Shown in pieces: positions 60,601 through 62,454 of a DNA stretch of 64,000 nucleotides (its first letter is position 1; every line of letters begins with the position of its first letter). Source of the DNA: Ctena decussata (lineage: Eukaryota; Mollusca; Bivalvia; Lucinida; Lucinidae); NCBI GenBank assembly GCA_963989385.1, contig OZ022500.1, positions 22,582,460-22,646,459 on the forward strand, written 5' to 3'. Both the position numbers and the translations under genes were made by a program. The notes beneath the pieces were generated by a model. That model was not told the DNA's origin. It saw nothing but the letters and a program-made list of their open reading frames with translations, and made no database searches.

Positions 60601-61598
60601 AGTATCTTTTCTGTGTTCTACTCAACAACTCAGGACCTCCAGCAATAGCCAGCAGTATAGCTTCAGCCATCTTGTCTTCACTAAGGCACATATCAACAGC
60701 TGCTTCGAAGTTACCCATCAATAAGGCTTGGGATAACAAACCATCAGCATCTGTTAAATCAAAATTTGAAATGTCCGTTCACAGGAAAGCCATAAATTGG
60801 ACATTAAGACTCATGATGAACTTTGGCTTGTTAATTTATTGAAAGTTAGGTTGAGAAAAATTCAACAAGCCCAAAAACAAGTTATTTTCAAAGATAGCAT
60901 TTATATATTTAGGAAGACATCTGCCATAATGCTTGTTAAAAATAGTGTAACACTGTTAAAAACAAATAAAATAATATTATCAACTGCATAAAAAATTCTG
61001 CAGCAGAAGTTCAAAAGAGGCATTTAACATGCTGTGCGGGAAAAATTATCATTTGGGTTTAGACTCATAATGGCAAATAAAGACATACCTATGAAAATTG
61101 CCTTTGGACATGAAGAACACACACCATGACAGTAAGAATATGTCCTGGTTTTTACTGAGTCTCTTTGTAGAACTGCAAATTCATTCTCAAGGCTGTTTAT
61201 GCCCCCTAGCACTGGCTTAAGCAATGCCTGACTTTCAAAGATACCAGAATGCACTCAAATGCTACCCAAACACTGACATCCCATCAACTTGGTTTAACAC
61301 TGACTATTCTGTTTTTGCTAATATCTTTATATAACAAGTCACCAGTGCTAAATAATAAAGTTAGCAAACATAATGTTTGTCAATGATTGGATAATGGACA
61401 TTGTTTGACAGGATTTACTGATTGGTGTTTTTTATCTTTCTTTCTTTTTTCATTTTTTTTCTTACCATCTTCAGCAGGTATATTGAGTGGCGTATCAGAT
61501 TTCCGGCTAGGTGTGTCAAACTGGTTCACTGGTATACCAAGCTCATCAAATGCTGACGATCCATTGGAGAAATTTATTTCATCCCGACTACCAGGTGT
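18442..61598 (-). CDS. SEC31: SEC31, COPII outer-coat subunit (11 C-terminal exons; 5' part beyond window)
   Basis: Eleven minus-strand exons with GT-AG junctions join into 1989 nt, an open frame of 662 codons plus stop. Sec31 pairs with Sec13 to form the outer cage of COPII vesicles at ER exit sites and stimulates Sar1 GTP hydrolysis. Domains in order: an acidic/Ser-rich linker (exon 61466-61598); the alpha-solenoid, with conserved stretches such as GLLSQALLMGNFEAAVDMCL, AILLAIAGGPELLSRTQKRYF and NWKEALAVILTYS; a long Pro/Gln/Tyr-rich region (exon 32316-32969); and a conserved C-terminal helical domain ending QLQVYVQQ. The identification comes from resemblance to animal Sec31A in order and sequence. 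The N-terminal WD40 propeller and start codon are not in the window. A 25-kb intron separates exons 2 and 3 of those visible. I see no frameshift. Alternative exons in the Pro-rich part, known in vertebrates, cannot be judged here. Confidence 0.93.
18767..18990 (+). mobile_element. tRNA-derived SINE in the last SEC31 intron
   Basis: The head has A-box-like tagctcaagtggtagagc and a B box ggttcgaatcc at 18818-18828. The 5' and 3' acceptor strands do not pair and a non-tRNA body follows, so I call a SINE, not a tRNA gene. It is antisense to SEC31. Confidence 0.6.
19257..19328 (-). CDS. SEC31: SEC31 exon j (C-terminal domain)
   Basis: Acceptor GTTGCAG and donor GTGAG bound 72 nt encoding QMKRKLDDVTRKLEILYDRL and then RDSS, a charged helix conserved in Sec31A. 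Phase 0 on both sides. Confidence 0.92.
19400..19790. repeat. Foldback MITE family M2, copy 2
   Basis: Same organisation as 13820-14175: hairpin cttataatttgagaggagca ... ctcctcttgaataataag, then ccttggcagaatgacatctt and gatgatgtcactttgacatc. Intronic, between SEC31 exons i and j. Confidence 0.65.
20008..20309. mobile_element. 302-bp hAT-like MITE, ATTAC target duplication
   Basis: Left end CAGTGTTCTCCCCAGA and right end tctggggagatcactg are inverted repeats continuing into aaggcatgtcgctt / aagcgacatgcctt. ATTAC flanks both sides (20003-20007, 20310-20314). The CAGTG-type ends suggest hAT. Non-coding; in the SEC31 intron between exons i and j. Confidence 0.78.
20506..20743. mobile_element. 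~235-bp palindromic MITE, copy 5 (degenerate)
   Basis: Ends have drifted (cgtgacgtgaaaaacctaca / ggtattgtcatgtcatggct), but the inner gactcagatcagcctgggca arm and its complement remain. It lies about 80 bp downstream of SEC31 exon i in transcription sense. Confidence 0.75.
20827..20943 (-). CDS. SEC31: SEC31 exon i (start of C-terminal domain)
   Basis: Acceptor TTCTCCAG and donor GTAAG bound 117 nt. It encodes PAPEPVKEVVKGPLPAEHKV, then LQDIFDTLVQNCHARATNA, which corresponds to the conserved C-terminal helical domain of Sec31A. Confidence 0.92.
21222..21288. repeat. Perfect 33-bp-arm palindrome with a 1-base loop
   Basis: Left arm begins tgtattctatctttcaaatg and ends ccatg; the right arm is its exact complement around a single T at 21255. 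Intronic in SEC31. Confidence 0.92.
22234..22737. mobile_element. 504-bp MITE with TA target duplication
   Basis: Terminal inverted repeats CTGTAAAACACTTATATTTG (then gcgg) and ccgccaaatataagtg (then ttttacag) are flanked by TA at 22232-22233 and 22738-22739. Subterminal ttggcgg/ccgccaa motifs recur several times. TA duplications fit Tc1/mariner-type elements, though the family is not assigned. Confidence 0.85.
22884..22945 (+). mobile_element. Degenerate tRNA-like SINE head
   Basis: gcgccccaataggtcagtag followed by gttaagtgctggcctgctga resembles an A-box half of a tRNA-derived SINE; the B box is poor. Confidence 0.35.
23278..23337 (-). CDS. SEC31: SEC31 exon h (60-nt Pro/Ser-rich micro-exon)
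   Basis: Acceptor TCTCTCAG and donor GTGAG bound 60 nt encoding RFSAAPTSSYVNSEPKSSSK, in frame with its neighbours. The small, phase-0 and low-complexity exon makes it a good candidate for alternative splicing (inference). Confidence 0.78.
23458..23830. mobile_element. ~370-bp foldback MITE
   Basis: The outer arms ggaatgtgtgtgaatctgag / ctcagattccata, middle arms tcctgaaacttagtttctgg / ctgagtttcagaaagctg, and inner arms atttcagag-like and ggtttttggaaggtg / ccccttccaaaaac are all complementary in order. It starts about 120 bp upstream of SEC31 exon h. Confidence 0.7.
24172..24330. repeat. Dispersed repeat shared with ~40225-40380 and 41.0-41.4 kb
   Basis: aatgaccctaaatatctaaa, ttttcccttccaaaagagtc and a catccatcttacaagatgga hairpin recur in order at 40225-40380; the hairpin part also recurs in the tandem units at 41.0-41.4 kb. 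Confidence 0.6.
25339..25430. repeat. Hairpin with perfect 30-bp arms
   Basis: tgaccttgtttcaacattaa (then agagtatggg) and its exact complement flank a 32-base loop that itself contains ttttctagaaaa. SEC31 intron. Confidence 0.92.
25445..25645. repeat. Dispersed repeat 'caactcttaaa' family
   Basis: Shares blocks (ctggacaccatagctcttt, aaggaatgaatttgcacccc, ttgacccatattgagaaggg, ggaggcaaaaatgaa or complements) with about 12005-12110, 17455-17600, 34370-34560 and 36640-36800. No coding capacity; ends undefined. Confidence 0.5.
26111..26245 (-). CDS. SEC31: SEC31 exon g (Pro-rich region)
   Basis: Acceptor CATACAG and donor GTAAG bound 135 nt (45 codons). It reads TPTGPSPITNPIFGS, then GPPGAPSFGNYYNPQEHQPE, and ends PP. 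It is too short to stand out as an ORF and was found by splice sites and frame. An AT-rich inverted repeat begins about 20 bp upstream of its acceptor. Confidence 0.85.
26265..26460. repeat. AT-rich inverted repeats beside exon g
   Basis: ttactgtaatgtgcctaca and acttaagcacattacag form ends of one inverted repeat, with inner gattattttccatttg / caaatggaaaattat. A second related copy follows to about 26460. It starts about 20 bp upstream of the SEC31 exon g acceptor, so it may include the branch-point region. Confidence 0.6.
27380..29034 (+). mobile_element. Tandem-array element A (nine ~170-bp units, alternating types)
   Basis: Units start at about 27399, 27565, 27732, 27910, 28084, 28248, 28414, 28553 and 28721, each with ggcaggatttatgta-like, gctctgggcctcatggtttc and ggggcatggtt blocks. 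A unique tail follows, with a gacgacgacggactacgg stretch and a terminal hairpin agctcacc-ttgata-ggtgagct (29008-29029) ending ctaaaa. Non-coding. It shares this right-end module with arrays B and C. No clear left terminus. Confidence 0.75.
29035..29600. other. Unresolved repeat-like stretch
   Basis: Contains a 116-codon minus frame (29161-29511) without recognisable domain. It ends in ctctttaaataaagacctta followed by cttactttactt, which looks like the 3' tail of a retroposed element. I do not call a gene. Confidence 0.4.
29610..29880 (+). mobile_element. tRNA-derived SINE, family S1 (plus copy)
   Basis: tRNA-like head: A-box-like tagtgcagtcggtagcgcg and B-box-like gtgttcgagac. The body (ctgattcaggaagga, gtcagttactggc, gtgcactaagtactgcttaa, tgaccgtcccgacatgacca) recurs in reverse orientation at 56655-56915. 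SEC31 intron, antisense to the gene. Confidence 0.75.
30528..32249 (+). mobile_element. Tandem-array element B with inverted ends
   Basis: Starts with a small hairpin aggtccatgatggacct (30528-30544) followed by GCTCACCTGAG (30550-30560), and ends with CTCAGGTGAGC (32234-32244) then taaaa, preceded by a gacggacgg stretch and a hairpin tgagcacttcgtgctca. Inside, about seven ~145-bp units carry gacctagtgacctagttttt, followed by about three ~155-bp units carrying agctctggcggccattttgt. Non-coding. It lies within 70 bp of the SEC31 exon f donor. Confidence 0.78.
32316..32969 (-). CDS. SEC31: SEC31 exon f (RDRL block and Pro/Gln-rich region)
   Basis: Acceptor GTTTCAG precedes 32969; the donor GTTTGT at 32315 is a weaker GT site. 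The exon has 654 nt (218 codons, phase 0). It opens with the Sec31-like LRDRLYQALGQ and continues as low-complexity Pro/Gln/Ser/Tyr sequence with PxxP-type motifs, the region that in Sec31 binds Sec23/Sar1 and ALG-2-type partners. It ends near KENKPK. Overlapping frames of 67-79 codons are shadows. Confidence 0.92.
33020..33253. mobile_element. ~235-bp palindromic MITE, copy 6
   Basis: Inner arms gactcagatcagcctgggca and gatgcccaggctgattgg, outer accaacaaagtgg-type ends with aacacgacaaaa / ttttgtcgtgtt. It lies 51 bp upstream of the SEC31 exon f acceptor. Confidence 0.8.
33777..33947 (-). CDS. SEC31: SEC31 exon e (alpha-solenoid end)
   Basis: Acceptor GCCCACAG and donor GTAAGT bound 171 nt (57 codons, phase 0 on both sides). 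It encodes DLVEKVMLLRKAVEYSRGQ, then SSYASLLAAQGSLDTALKYL, matching the last solenoid helices of Sec31A. Confidence 0.92.
34586..34734 (-). CDS. SEC31: SEC31 exon d (alpha-solenoid)
   Basis: Acceptor CATTGCAG and donor GTATG bound 149 nt. In phase 1 it encodes TLASRLETERDGELATFASL, then a CYVCSGNVERLV block typical of Sec31, ending SPLQLQ in phase 0. Confidence 0.92.
34936..35071. repeat. Near-perfect 136-bp palindrome
   Basis: Arms gaggttataaaacttgagta ... gctgcttccgagc and the complement gctcggaagcagc ... ttataacctc, with a short catgct-like turn and a few mismatches. Intronic in SEC31; would fold into a ~65-bp hairpin RNA if transcribed. Confidence 0.9.
35420..35546 (-). CDS. SEC31: SEC31 exon c (alpha-solenoid)
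   Basis: Acceptor TGTTTGCAG and donor GTGAGT bound 127 nt encoding LVSAVVTHDW through YSPAEEFADLC, leaving in phase 1. It continues exon b directly despite the 25-kb intron, as expected from Sec31A, where a SSLGR-like end is followed by an LI(T/S)AVV block. A hAT-like element ends only 57 bp upstream of its acceptor. Confidence 0.93.
35604..36484. mobile_element. 881-bp hAT-type non-autonomous element with 8-bp TSD
   Basis: Inverted ends CAGGGCTACAGAAATCCG / aatttctgtagccctg continue with a ggtccagaccgatttt / ccggaccgatttcg pair. The 8-bp target duplication CTTGAAAG is exact (35596-35603, 36485-36492). The TIR and 8-bp duplication are standard for hAT. No transposase is recognisable inside. 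It ends 57 bp upstream of the SEC31 exon c acceptor. Confidence 0.9.
36869..36900 (+). mobile_element. Left-end module of a tandem-array element (array absent)
   Basis: Hairpin agggccatgaggccct followed by GCTCACCTGAG, the same head as array B. What follows (to about 38 kb) has no array and no matching right end that I can see. Confidence 0.5.
36901..40796. other. Intronic DNA, no gene recognised
   Basis: AT-rich, with a hairpin at 37798-37846 (actgaatcaacattaattca and complement). Dispersed-repeat segments lie at about 39680-39980, related in inverted orientation to about 14950-15200, and at about 40225-40380. Short frames (79-103 codons) show no domains. Confidence 0.5.
40797..40890 (+). 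repeat. 33-bp and 17-bp direct repeats
   Basis: gcatacagcaaagtcaacct (then gctttattcttca) occurs twice in tandem, followed by two copies of ctttattcttcactcaga. Confidence 0.88.
40920..41400 (+). repeat. Tandem repeat, three ~158-bp units with an internal hairpin
   Basis: aaacaatccc(a/c)(g/a)aaatctag anchors at about 41011, 41171 and 41328. Units contain the hairpin gatccatctt-(cg)-aagatggatc, perfect in unit 1 and diverged in unit 3. Confidence 0.85.
41523..41558 (-). repeat. Candidate Helentron 3' subterminal hairpin
   Basis: agcaataccaacctc and gaggctggtattgct pair over 14 of 15 positions around a tight loop, 57 bp after the endonuclease stop in element sense. Helitrons and Helentrons carry a hairpin near the 3' end. 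Position supports this role; the exact terminus is not proven. Confidence 0.55.
41615..42354 (-). pseudogene. Helentron endonuclease domain, severed 3' part of the RepHel ORF
   Basis: The open frame of ~245 codons has no ATG at its start; it opens at the BEL junction with GTG, the codon duplicated in the target site. It reads as an exonuclease-endonuclease-phosphatase fold of the kind carried by Helentrons and non-LTR elements: IAFNNARSLHKHFKDIEF near the N-terminus, an ADVIGFAESRL block, FVIIGDFNISAND, and a terminal SDHKLVYCALDA before the stop at 41615. It is in the same frame as the RepHel ORF across the CACAG target site, so it is the C-terminus of that protein. No reverse transcriptase follows, arguing against a LINE. 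Cut off from its start codon, it is probably not translated. Confidence 0.85.
42355..42581 (-). repeat. BEL 3' LTR
   Basis: Copy of the 5' LTR; AATAAA at 42430-42435. Its outer end joins CACAG and then the Helentron endonuclease frame. Confidence 0.95.
42582..42595 (-). promoter_or_regulatory. BEL polypurine tract
   Basis: In element sense a purine run GAGGAGGGGAAAA directly precedes the 3' LTR, as needed for plus-strand priming. Confidence 0.8.
42755..48586 (-). CDS. BEL/Pao Gag-Pol polyprotein
   Basis: A single 1943-codon ORF without stop or frameshift. Approximate layout: N-terminal charged region (1-270); Gag-like DUF1759 region from ~280 (QIPVFTGDKGTYQSWKAAFL); CCHC/Cys-His knuckles ~494-569 (CRICGAQHGIWKC, CYRCLADGHSGKSC); DUF1758-like aspartic protease ~640 with LLDDASTKTYI; reverse transcriptase ~930-1090 with YMDDS at ~1068; Pao A17-like region ~1130-1220 (FLKKIATLFDPIGFLAPYTI); RNase H with D/E/D in HTFVDASEDAYG, PRLELMGA and FWSDSTNVLWW; integrase with HHCC-like zinc site (~1575-1620, ends CAEC) and D, D, E in SVDFGGPF, YSDNGTNF and GIHESMIK; C-terminal DUF5641-like domain (~1835-1925). 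The start is the first Met after the PBS. The plus-strand frames over this region are shadows. Confidence 0.95.
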   Translation of the reverse strand: MASSANVITKDSRSNIVDIARLETEFKKDKSRSKSNFTRSRNRLLLVIEEHENTSRQDVKEACRKMDSCMEIVMEVLSNFSDFYTKNEEFQKSKIVVSEMEKIEEDFYIAYVAAQEYLNSTKDDKSSISSDTISIDLLQRMDITDDSSETYQKEEISQTQTLSEVKSSTINGRIHNTLPVLVKDKQSLHASVSSETGLIDSNLEAYKSNENLDHSSRHSSAFPHGRQDEDEQQKGVYPVGQVVKETGMNAHAAPFEPRVHGRTSEPSVSCNVPSIGQDLWRQLKRVQIPVFTGDKGTYQSWKAAFLACIDSAPATGEYKLLQLRQYLSGEALKAIENLGHSAVAYEAAKERLERKFGGKRRQIAIYLEELERFRQIRLGNARDLEQFADLLDIALINLQEAGQHHELGAGSLYTKLKRKLPESMLARYHRWIFENSLSESVHTLRTWVIQESEFQTVASETVHGVASRIMDTQSTPAAPKYKNTRTFFGGKVDNRSMQNLLCRICGAQHGIWKCQDFIQKSVSERWNVAKRFQLCYRCLADGHSGKSCPRSRQCGQNGCQELHHRLLHRHKIQQSHETEPKLIAINRTDSKKLNISDRPSGEQVTSGREGKESKQHTTMATQDYMTADYIALRIVPIVLKNGCRSLKVNALLDDASTKTYINADVAAELGLQGKTEKVTVNVLNGQIETFETRPVMVELESVTGNVSTKITAYTANRVTGSMSALDWSSYVQRWPHLKSINFPRIAKRPIVDVLIGLDCADLHCAIEEVRGRPGEPVARLTPLGWTCVGNPEAKGRTALQTNFATTYFVKEQSEIEKLTATLKRFWEIEDISKIGDSPIVRIEEQSALKTTKQSIQYRDNMYRVGIPWKENKSTLPDNYKMALRRLENTEKRLARTPDIVTAYSQTISQYIEKGYIRKVSKHEQSSSKWYLPHFPVIKPDKETTKIRIVFDASAKCEGISLNDVIHQGPKLQRDLFDVLLRFRRFPVAVVCDIAEMYLRIGIAPEDKLYHRFLWRGTNPNRLPDVYEFDRIVFGVNSSPFLAQFVLQHHAKNYHNDFPIATETIRKSTYMDDSMDSVLTEREGVALYKQLSHLLTKAGMHARKWLSNSSKILSEIPSEDRKSEVDLDLDKLPCAKTLGVWWQADQDIFTFKERAPDNNMLYTKRNFLKKIATLFDPIGFLAPYTIRAKMLLQDMWTAGLEWDEELTESLSSSSRAWFGELESLKQVQIPRCLWTKGNSAGTRSLHTFVDASEDAYGAVVYARSTFEDDSVSCNIVAAKTRVAPSTATSIPRLELMGAIIGVRLTSRVAKVLEVPISQTVFWSDSTNVLWWIRGRSREFKPFVANRVGEIQTCTSPDQWRYVPTGQNPADILSRGLNAAELVDCITWWKGPEFLRQPEETWPVNKPFGDPKGDNEMKRSSKSTQKKSRYEEPMIDDDTYYTFTTLTEGITFPLDPVRYSSWLKLRRIQAWINRFIENCRTPKTERTFGELVANELKRAEIQLIRYTQCTELREEWTALSRGQPLPSNSKLLGLQPRLDDDGLMRSDGRLKHAEFLSFDVRYPVILPRKGWITKLIVKEFHEKGNHASGTNQTLAALSARYWIISAREVIRKWEKECAECRRRKSKACQQIMAPLPLSRLKTSLRAFTRTSVDFGGPFITKQGRGKSRQKRYLCLFTCLATRAVHLELAFGLDTDSFLNAFYRMASRRGLPEEVYSDNGTNFKSADKELKSLLSQLDKEKVKESIANNGVMWHFNPPFAPHFGGIHESMIKSAKRAINAILGNADITDEELMTAIIGAEGLINSRPLTYQSANPADDVPLTPNHFLHGQMGGQFAPTSVDDTQFNPRKRWRRIQELVRHFWQRWLREWLPGLSARKKWHREHRDIRVGEVVLVISPDTSRGNWPLGRVLEVYPGIDGRVRVAKIQIGDGTLVRSVTKLCPLECDF
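48636..48651 (-). promoter_or_regulatory. BEL primer-binding site (initiator tRNA-Met-like)
   Basis: Directly inside the 5' LTR the element reads (AAC)TGGTAGCAGAGCGAGG. The first 11 bases match the complement of an animal initiator tRNA-Met 3' end; later bases diverge. Position is as expected for a PBS; the primer identity is tentative. Confidence 0.55.
48653..48879 (-). repeat. BEL 5' LTR
   Basis: In element sense starts TGGAGTGGAG and ends CGTCGCAACA. Contains AATAAA (48728-48733) as a likely polyadenylation signal and a palindromic ACGTTACG / CGTAACGT pair with a TGACGTAA (CRE/ATF-like) motif in the U3 part. Same length and, by eye, same sequence as the 3' LTR. Confidence 0.95.
48853..55812 (-). 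CDS. Helentron RepHel protein, N-terminal 2311 residues (C-terminus cut off by BEL)
   Basis: Open frame of 2319 codons; the last 8 are BEL LTR sequence. ATG at 55812 opens it, and a second Met at residue 13 is an alternative start. In order: four GLTPESTPKF decapeptides (38-77); a cysteine-protease-like module with Cys264 in GSQCVSNALCAL and Asp391/His393 in FFDSHSHAQNG; a Lys/Glu-rich tandem-repeat region (~520-740, KEKERVNQLASKQSARKN type); Cys-pair motifs CTCC and CHTC with a DUF6570-like block PRGGQYSLKGNVINVPVDIQ (~815-930); Helitron Rep with HUH motif GSPHIHMLIW (~1330) and Tyr motif YVVGYISKS (~1505); PIF1-like helicase with Walker A GGAGVGKS (~1880), Walker B IIIDEISM, and motif VI-like HYVALSRVRKLENLYIL near the end. 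Known role of the family: nicking, strand transfer and unwinding during rolling-circle transposition. The protease-like assignment is inference. Confidence 0.88.
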   Translation of the reverse strand: MNCCSLLLRKRTMPRTKNWRRSAARKMVLDRSCDSQTGLTPESTPKFGLTPESTPKFGLTPESTPKFGLTPESTPKFMQTSESVMTKGLIEASPVSVQAHQRNKQCLLTKDYKIDSQSTDHNQRNEQSQLTKDYKTSIEEKHYQIDSQNTDHNTLPHNSCTSTFPDRLTKTSTFPDRLTKTKVPCLTEYDNGSQPFKQISFSTSFESDSAKNAQVATPVTDSFPSGSCNHCLESLKPFHSQSLIRGSFHQGSDRFSVESRGSQCVSNALCALIHAQFLNTCSSTEIDQILIEGDILYQKILFSLKAELKYTSRLLTFDEIPENVNVFKRDIHIIKSDVVSGIAVQQFGNTSSPTLHQSMYAAFHSSSYILVMIGAICSAVYKKDGMYNFFDSHSHAQNGLSSCDGYSVLIRFSSLDDLITYMYALYESMQINMTTQYDLLPVALTLTEKFDVGIDQIDTVVSSQKHHLVTDHSESLLENYFEDQNIRLQKKTQDIAVEMSMQKKTCSDKLRKKRTAYYAAFKKKQRSKIAFKEKERVNQLASKQSTRKKLAFKEKERVNQLASKQSARKNMDVLAKECAKKQSARKDPAFKEKERVNQLASKQSARKNSAFAEKERVNQLASKQSARKNMDVLATECAKKQSARKDPAFKEKERVNQLASKQSARKNSAFAEKERVNQLALKQSARKNMDVIAKERAKKQCARKIPGALAKECAQKLADRQDPDFKEKERIYQLASKRKQRQKPFVQECERIAQQQRRQEKRKLEDTLELNRENKRRKIAEEKVHKTGPCEVFERKRHESVEECIKQFHENIAVGPLFVCTCCHQTWFRKSVSMLKNTNIMRCSLNYCTKLKSVNGEEWICHTCLSALKDGKVPKLSVANGMKWPNKPSELDLHQLEERLIALRIPFMQIRELPRGGQYSLKGNVINVPVDIQPTVDSLPRPMDENFTIAIQLKKKLSYKKIDFKENVRPMRVLAALHWLLTNSDMYKNSGITVDNNWFQAVTESAEDTVREFLDVSVQNTIPDIDINNSVLDEDKTVPLVPKDREKGDGYESDGFSEVDNNEHVGNVDTLVDDANIENKFDQVLTFAPGEGRHPLSLYQDTDAEYLCFPTIFCGQRRPDKTERTTLVHYSDIVKWELRSVDRRAAQSVPNIFFKHKKLQMKQISDKVNLAVRRCKSKGKKITAAEARDPGYLERLVKLDEGYCIFRQLRNSPAYLEKRKKDIFAMIRQLSLPTWFVSLSAADTRWNDLLKMLAKLNDAVEYSDKDVEALTWQEKTRLVQKDPVTCSRYFDHRVQEFLNTVLKSEVEPVGKVIDFFYRVEFQQRGSPHIHMLIWIENAPKFGKNTEEEIIQFVDNYLTCSTDDEAVGELVELQSHKHSKSCRKKGKAVCRFGFPLPPLPRTMLLHPLDEDIEKYKKKHSELQKSMNEYKDVSEIAFDEFLEQVAKMDFENYVKCIRSSLSAPKIFLKRNPNEMRINLFNKTVLLGWKANLDIQIVLEPYGCAAYVVGYISKSQRGMSAQLDAAAKEARKGNFDIKKQVRHIGNVFSNCVEVSAQEAVYLALQIPLTKATRDIVFINTSIPEERVFLLKSKTVLDELPAESTDIEADNIIQRYAKRPRQLQNFCLADYVSTVDIVYPKGNRLPERSEDTNEDEGNSCDSSVENDEDGNDESIESEYHGSDLLYVAKNGTKYKHRRVPRIIRYVRYDVKKDSENYYRERLMLFMPWRNEAKDLLGSFQTYEAHYNVLKDKLESKRSQYEHHIEELELARQMAEEEDSYDEIAPNTEHENREAEEEGEREAKNFVYFNPDRVVEHRQYDIGIEIQSACSVPSVEINGVMLPDEQYLNLLRSLNLRQREFFNHVLYWIKFKEEPLYAFLSGGAGVGKSVLIKALYQSLYRFLNLREGENPDDIRVLLCAYTGKAAYNINGVTIASAFLKKFKQGTDLLSADELNTFRVKYRHLKVIIIDEISMVGTNTLTFLDTRLQQLTGTKTSFGGLSIIAVGDLYQLMPVCDKWIFSDPSKGASALANNLWKDYFRLYELVDIMRQKDDVDFAQMLNRLRQNELTEDDINELKKHSISPHMTNYPKEAPHLFTENKFVDRHNENHLNRLSEEKVVIPCHDTVVSANISINKCKKLIEALPDDSNKTANLQKLLKIAVGMIYDITVNVNVEDGLTNGSTCVVKFIEYKMEGTDRPSIIWVLFQDSQIGQFTREKFSNRGLYSANIDKAWTPIFDIERTFIYNFKTYQRIQFPLKPSAGKTIHKAQGSTVDEIVVDLSQTRVRKQPHIHYVALSRVRKLENLYILNLNETAMAVWSGDYFRD
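53690..54240 (-). repeat. 177-bp in-frame tandem repeat in the Helentron ORF
   Basis: Two full 59-codon units (starting KDPAFKEKERVNQLASKQSA) lie back to back at residues ~586-703, with partial units on both sides. Shared ggatcc sites at 53873 and 54050 show the 177-bp period. Every copy keeps the frame. Confidence 0.88.
55582..55701 (-). repeat. 30-bp in-frame tandem repeat, four copies
   Basis: Four units of gagtcaaccc(a/g)aatttaggag-type sequence encode GLTPESTPKF x4 at residues 38-77 of the Helentron protein. Copies differ at a few silent positions. Confidence 0.9.
55860..56650. other. Presumed Helentron 5' flank, no gene
   Basis: AT-rich DNA without recognisable ORF, hairpin pair or shared termini. 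The Helentron 5' end should lie here or somewhat beyond, but I cannot place it. Confidence 0.4.
56655..56915 (-). mobile_element. tRNA-derived SINE, family S1 (minus copy)
   Basis: Reverse-oriented relative of 29610-29880: tRNA-like head at the right (complement of cagacaccctaccaattgcg, with a B-box complement ggtattgaaccc). The body has complements of the gtcccgacat, ttaaccagtactaagtgca and cagtaactgac blocks. It is in the same orientation as SEC31. Confidence 0.75.
57170..57310. repeat. Repeated 'ttgcttaatacagg' segment
   Basis: Variants of cttgtattaagcaggcacct and gcttgcttaatacaggtt recur four or five times in both orientations. Probably a small decayed element. Confidence 0.5.
57690..60297 (+). 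mobile_element. Tandem-array element C (~445-465-bp units)
   Basis: The anchor gccatgttggtcatgtgacc recurs at about 57708, 58078, 58739, 59184, 59626 and 60091; units also share tcaaaggtcaaagaatgacc and ggttctggagaagaagattt. The right end has gacggacggacgacgacgga and CTCAGGTGAGC (60280-60290) then taaaa, the same module as arrays A and B. Frames of 65-119 codons are internal to the repeat and not conserved as proteins. No matching left end recognised. Confidence 0.78.
60572..60750 (-). CDS. SEC31: SEC31 exon b (start of the alpha-solenoid)
   Basis: Acceptor TTTAACAG and donor GTAAGT bound 179 nt. Entering in phase 1 it reads DADGLLSQALLMGNFEAAV and continues to KRYFQKNNSSLGR, leaving in phase 0. 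This block is one of the most conserved in animal Sec31. The following intron is 25,025 bp. Confidence 0.93.
61466..61598 (-). CDS. SEC31: SEC31 exon a (linker before the alpha-solenoid)
   Basis: Acceptor TTTTGCAG precedes 61598 and donor GTAAG follows 61466. The exon is 133 nt, starts in phase 0 and leaves one base (phase 1). It encodes a Ser/Asp-rich segment beginning TPGSRDEINF and ending NIPAED. This is the most 5' exon visible; the preceding exon is not recognisable in the remaining 2.4 kb, which is mostly MITEs. Confidence 0.85.
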
Positions 61599-61710
61599 CT
61601 GCAAAATAAAGACATACTTCTTGAAATATCTAATGCAAACTTCCTTATTATTGTGGTAACTTTAAGTTATTAATCATTTAAGTTCTGTTCTTTACTTCCT
61701 GCAGAAAATA

Positions 61711-62410
61711 TACTGTTCACAAAAAGTAGGGGATATTCAGCTATGAAAAATTGTAGCGTCTACAACAAATGTGATATTCATATGAGATGGAAAGTATTAA
61801 TCAGATAAATACGTGTAAAGATATTTTTCATGAAAGTTTGGAAGATATATCCTGTCACGTGATCTGCATACAATTTGTTTCATACAGGGGGTCAGGACCA
61901 AAATGTGGCAAATTCGAACAAAAATTCATTCCAATTCTTCAACTAAGCTAACCTTTAATGCATTTTTACGTTTTGTACGCTAAAAGATTTTTCTTCTTCT
62001 TCAAAACTGTCATTTTTTTGAGAAGAAAACCAGACAACTAAAATTGAACAGGTCCACTGAGTCACCAAAAAAAATTGCCATTTATGGCATGCACTATTTC
62101 GACAAAACAGTGTGTAAATTCAATTTTCAGCTTGTTAAATGAATCATGGCAAGTGTTTCTGTGTAAATATTGTAACCTGAAAAGGATATGTCCCAATACC
62201 AAATTTGTGTGAAATTTGGGTGTCGACCCCCTGATTAAAATGAACTGCGCGCAGATCACATGACAGGATATACCATCAAAATTGTAATGCAAAATGTCTT
62301 ATCGAATATTTGTCTGATGGACACTAGCTTTTTCCGATGGATTTGATTTTTTTTCCTTATTTATACAATATTTTTAATAGCTCAATATCCCCTACTTTTT
62401 GTGAACAGTG
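61711..62410. mobile_element. 700-bp foldback MITE with TA target duplication
   Basis: Inverted ends (t/c)ACTGTTCACAAAAAGTAGG ... cctactttttgtgaacagtg are flanked by TA (61709-61710, 62411-62412). Subterminal atatcctgtcacgtgatctg / cagatcacatgacaggatat arms make it self-complementary. TA flanks and this TIR fit Tc1/mariner-derived MITEs. No transposase. It lies 112 bp upstream of SEC31 exon a. Confidence 0.85.
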
Positions 62411-62454
62411 TATGTTAAGACTACTTGAGCTGTGTCAAGCAAAACTGTGTTTAA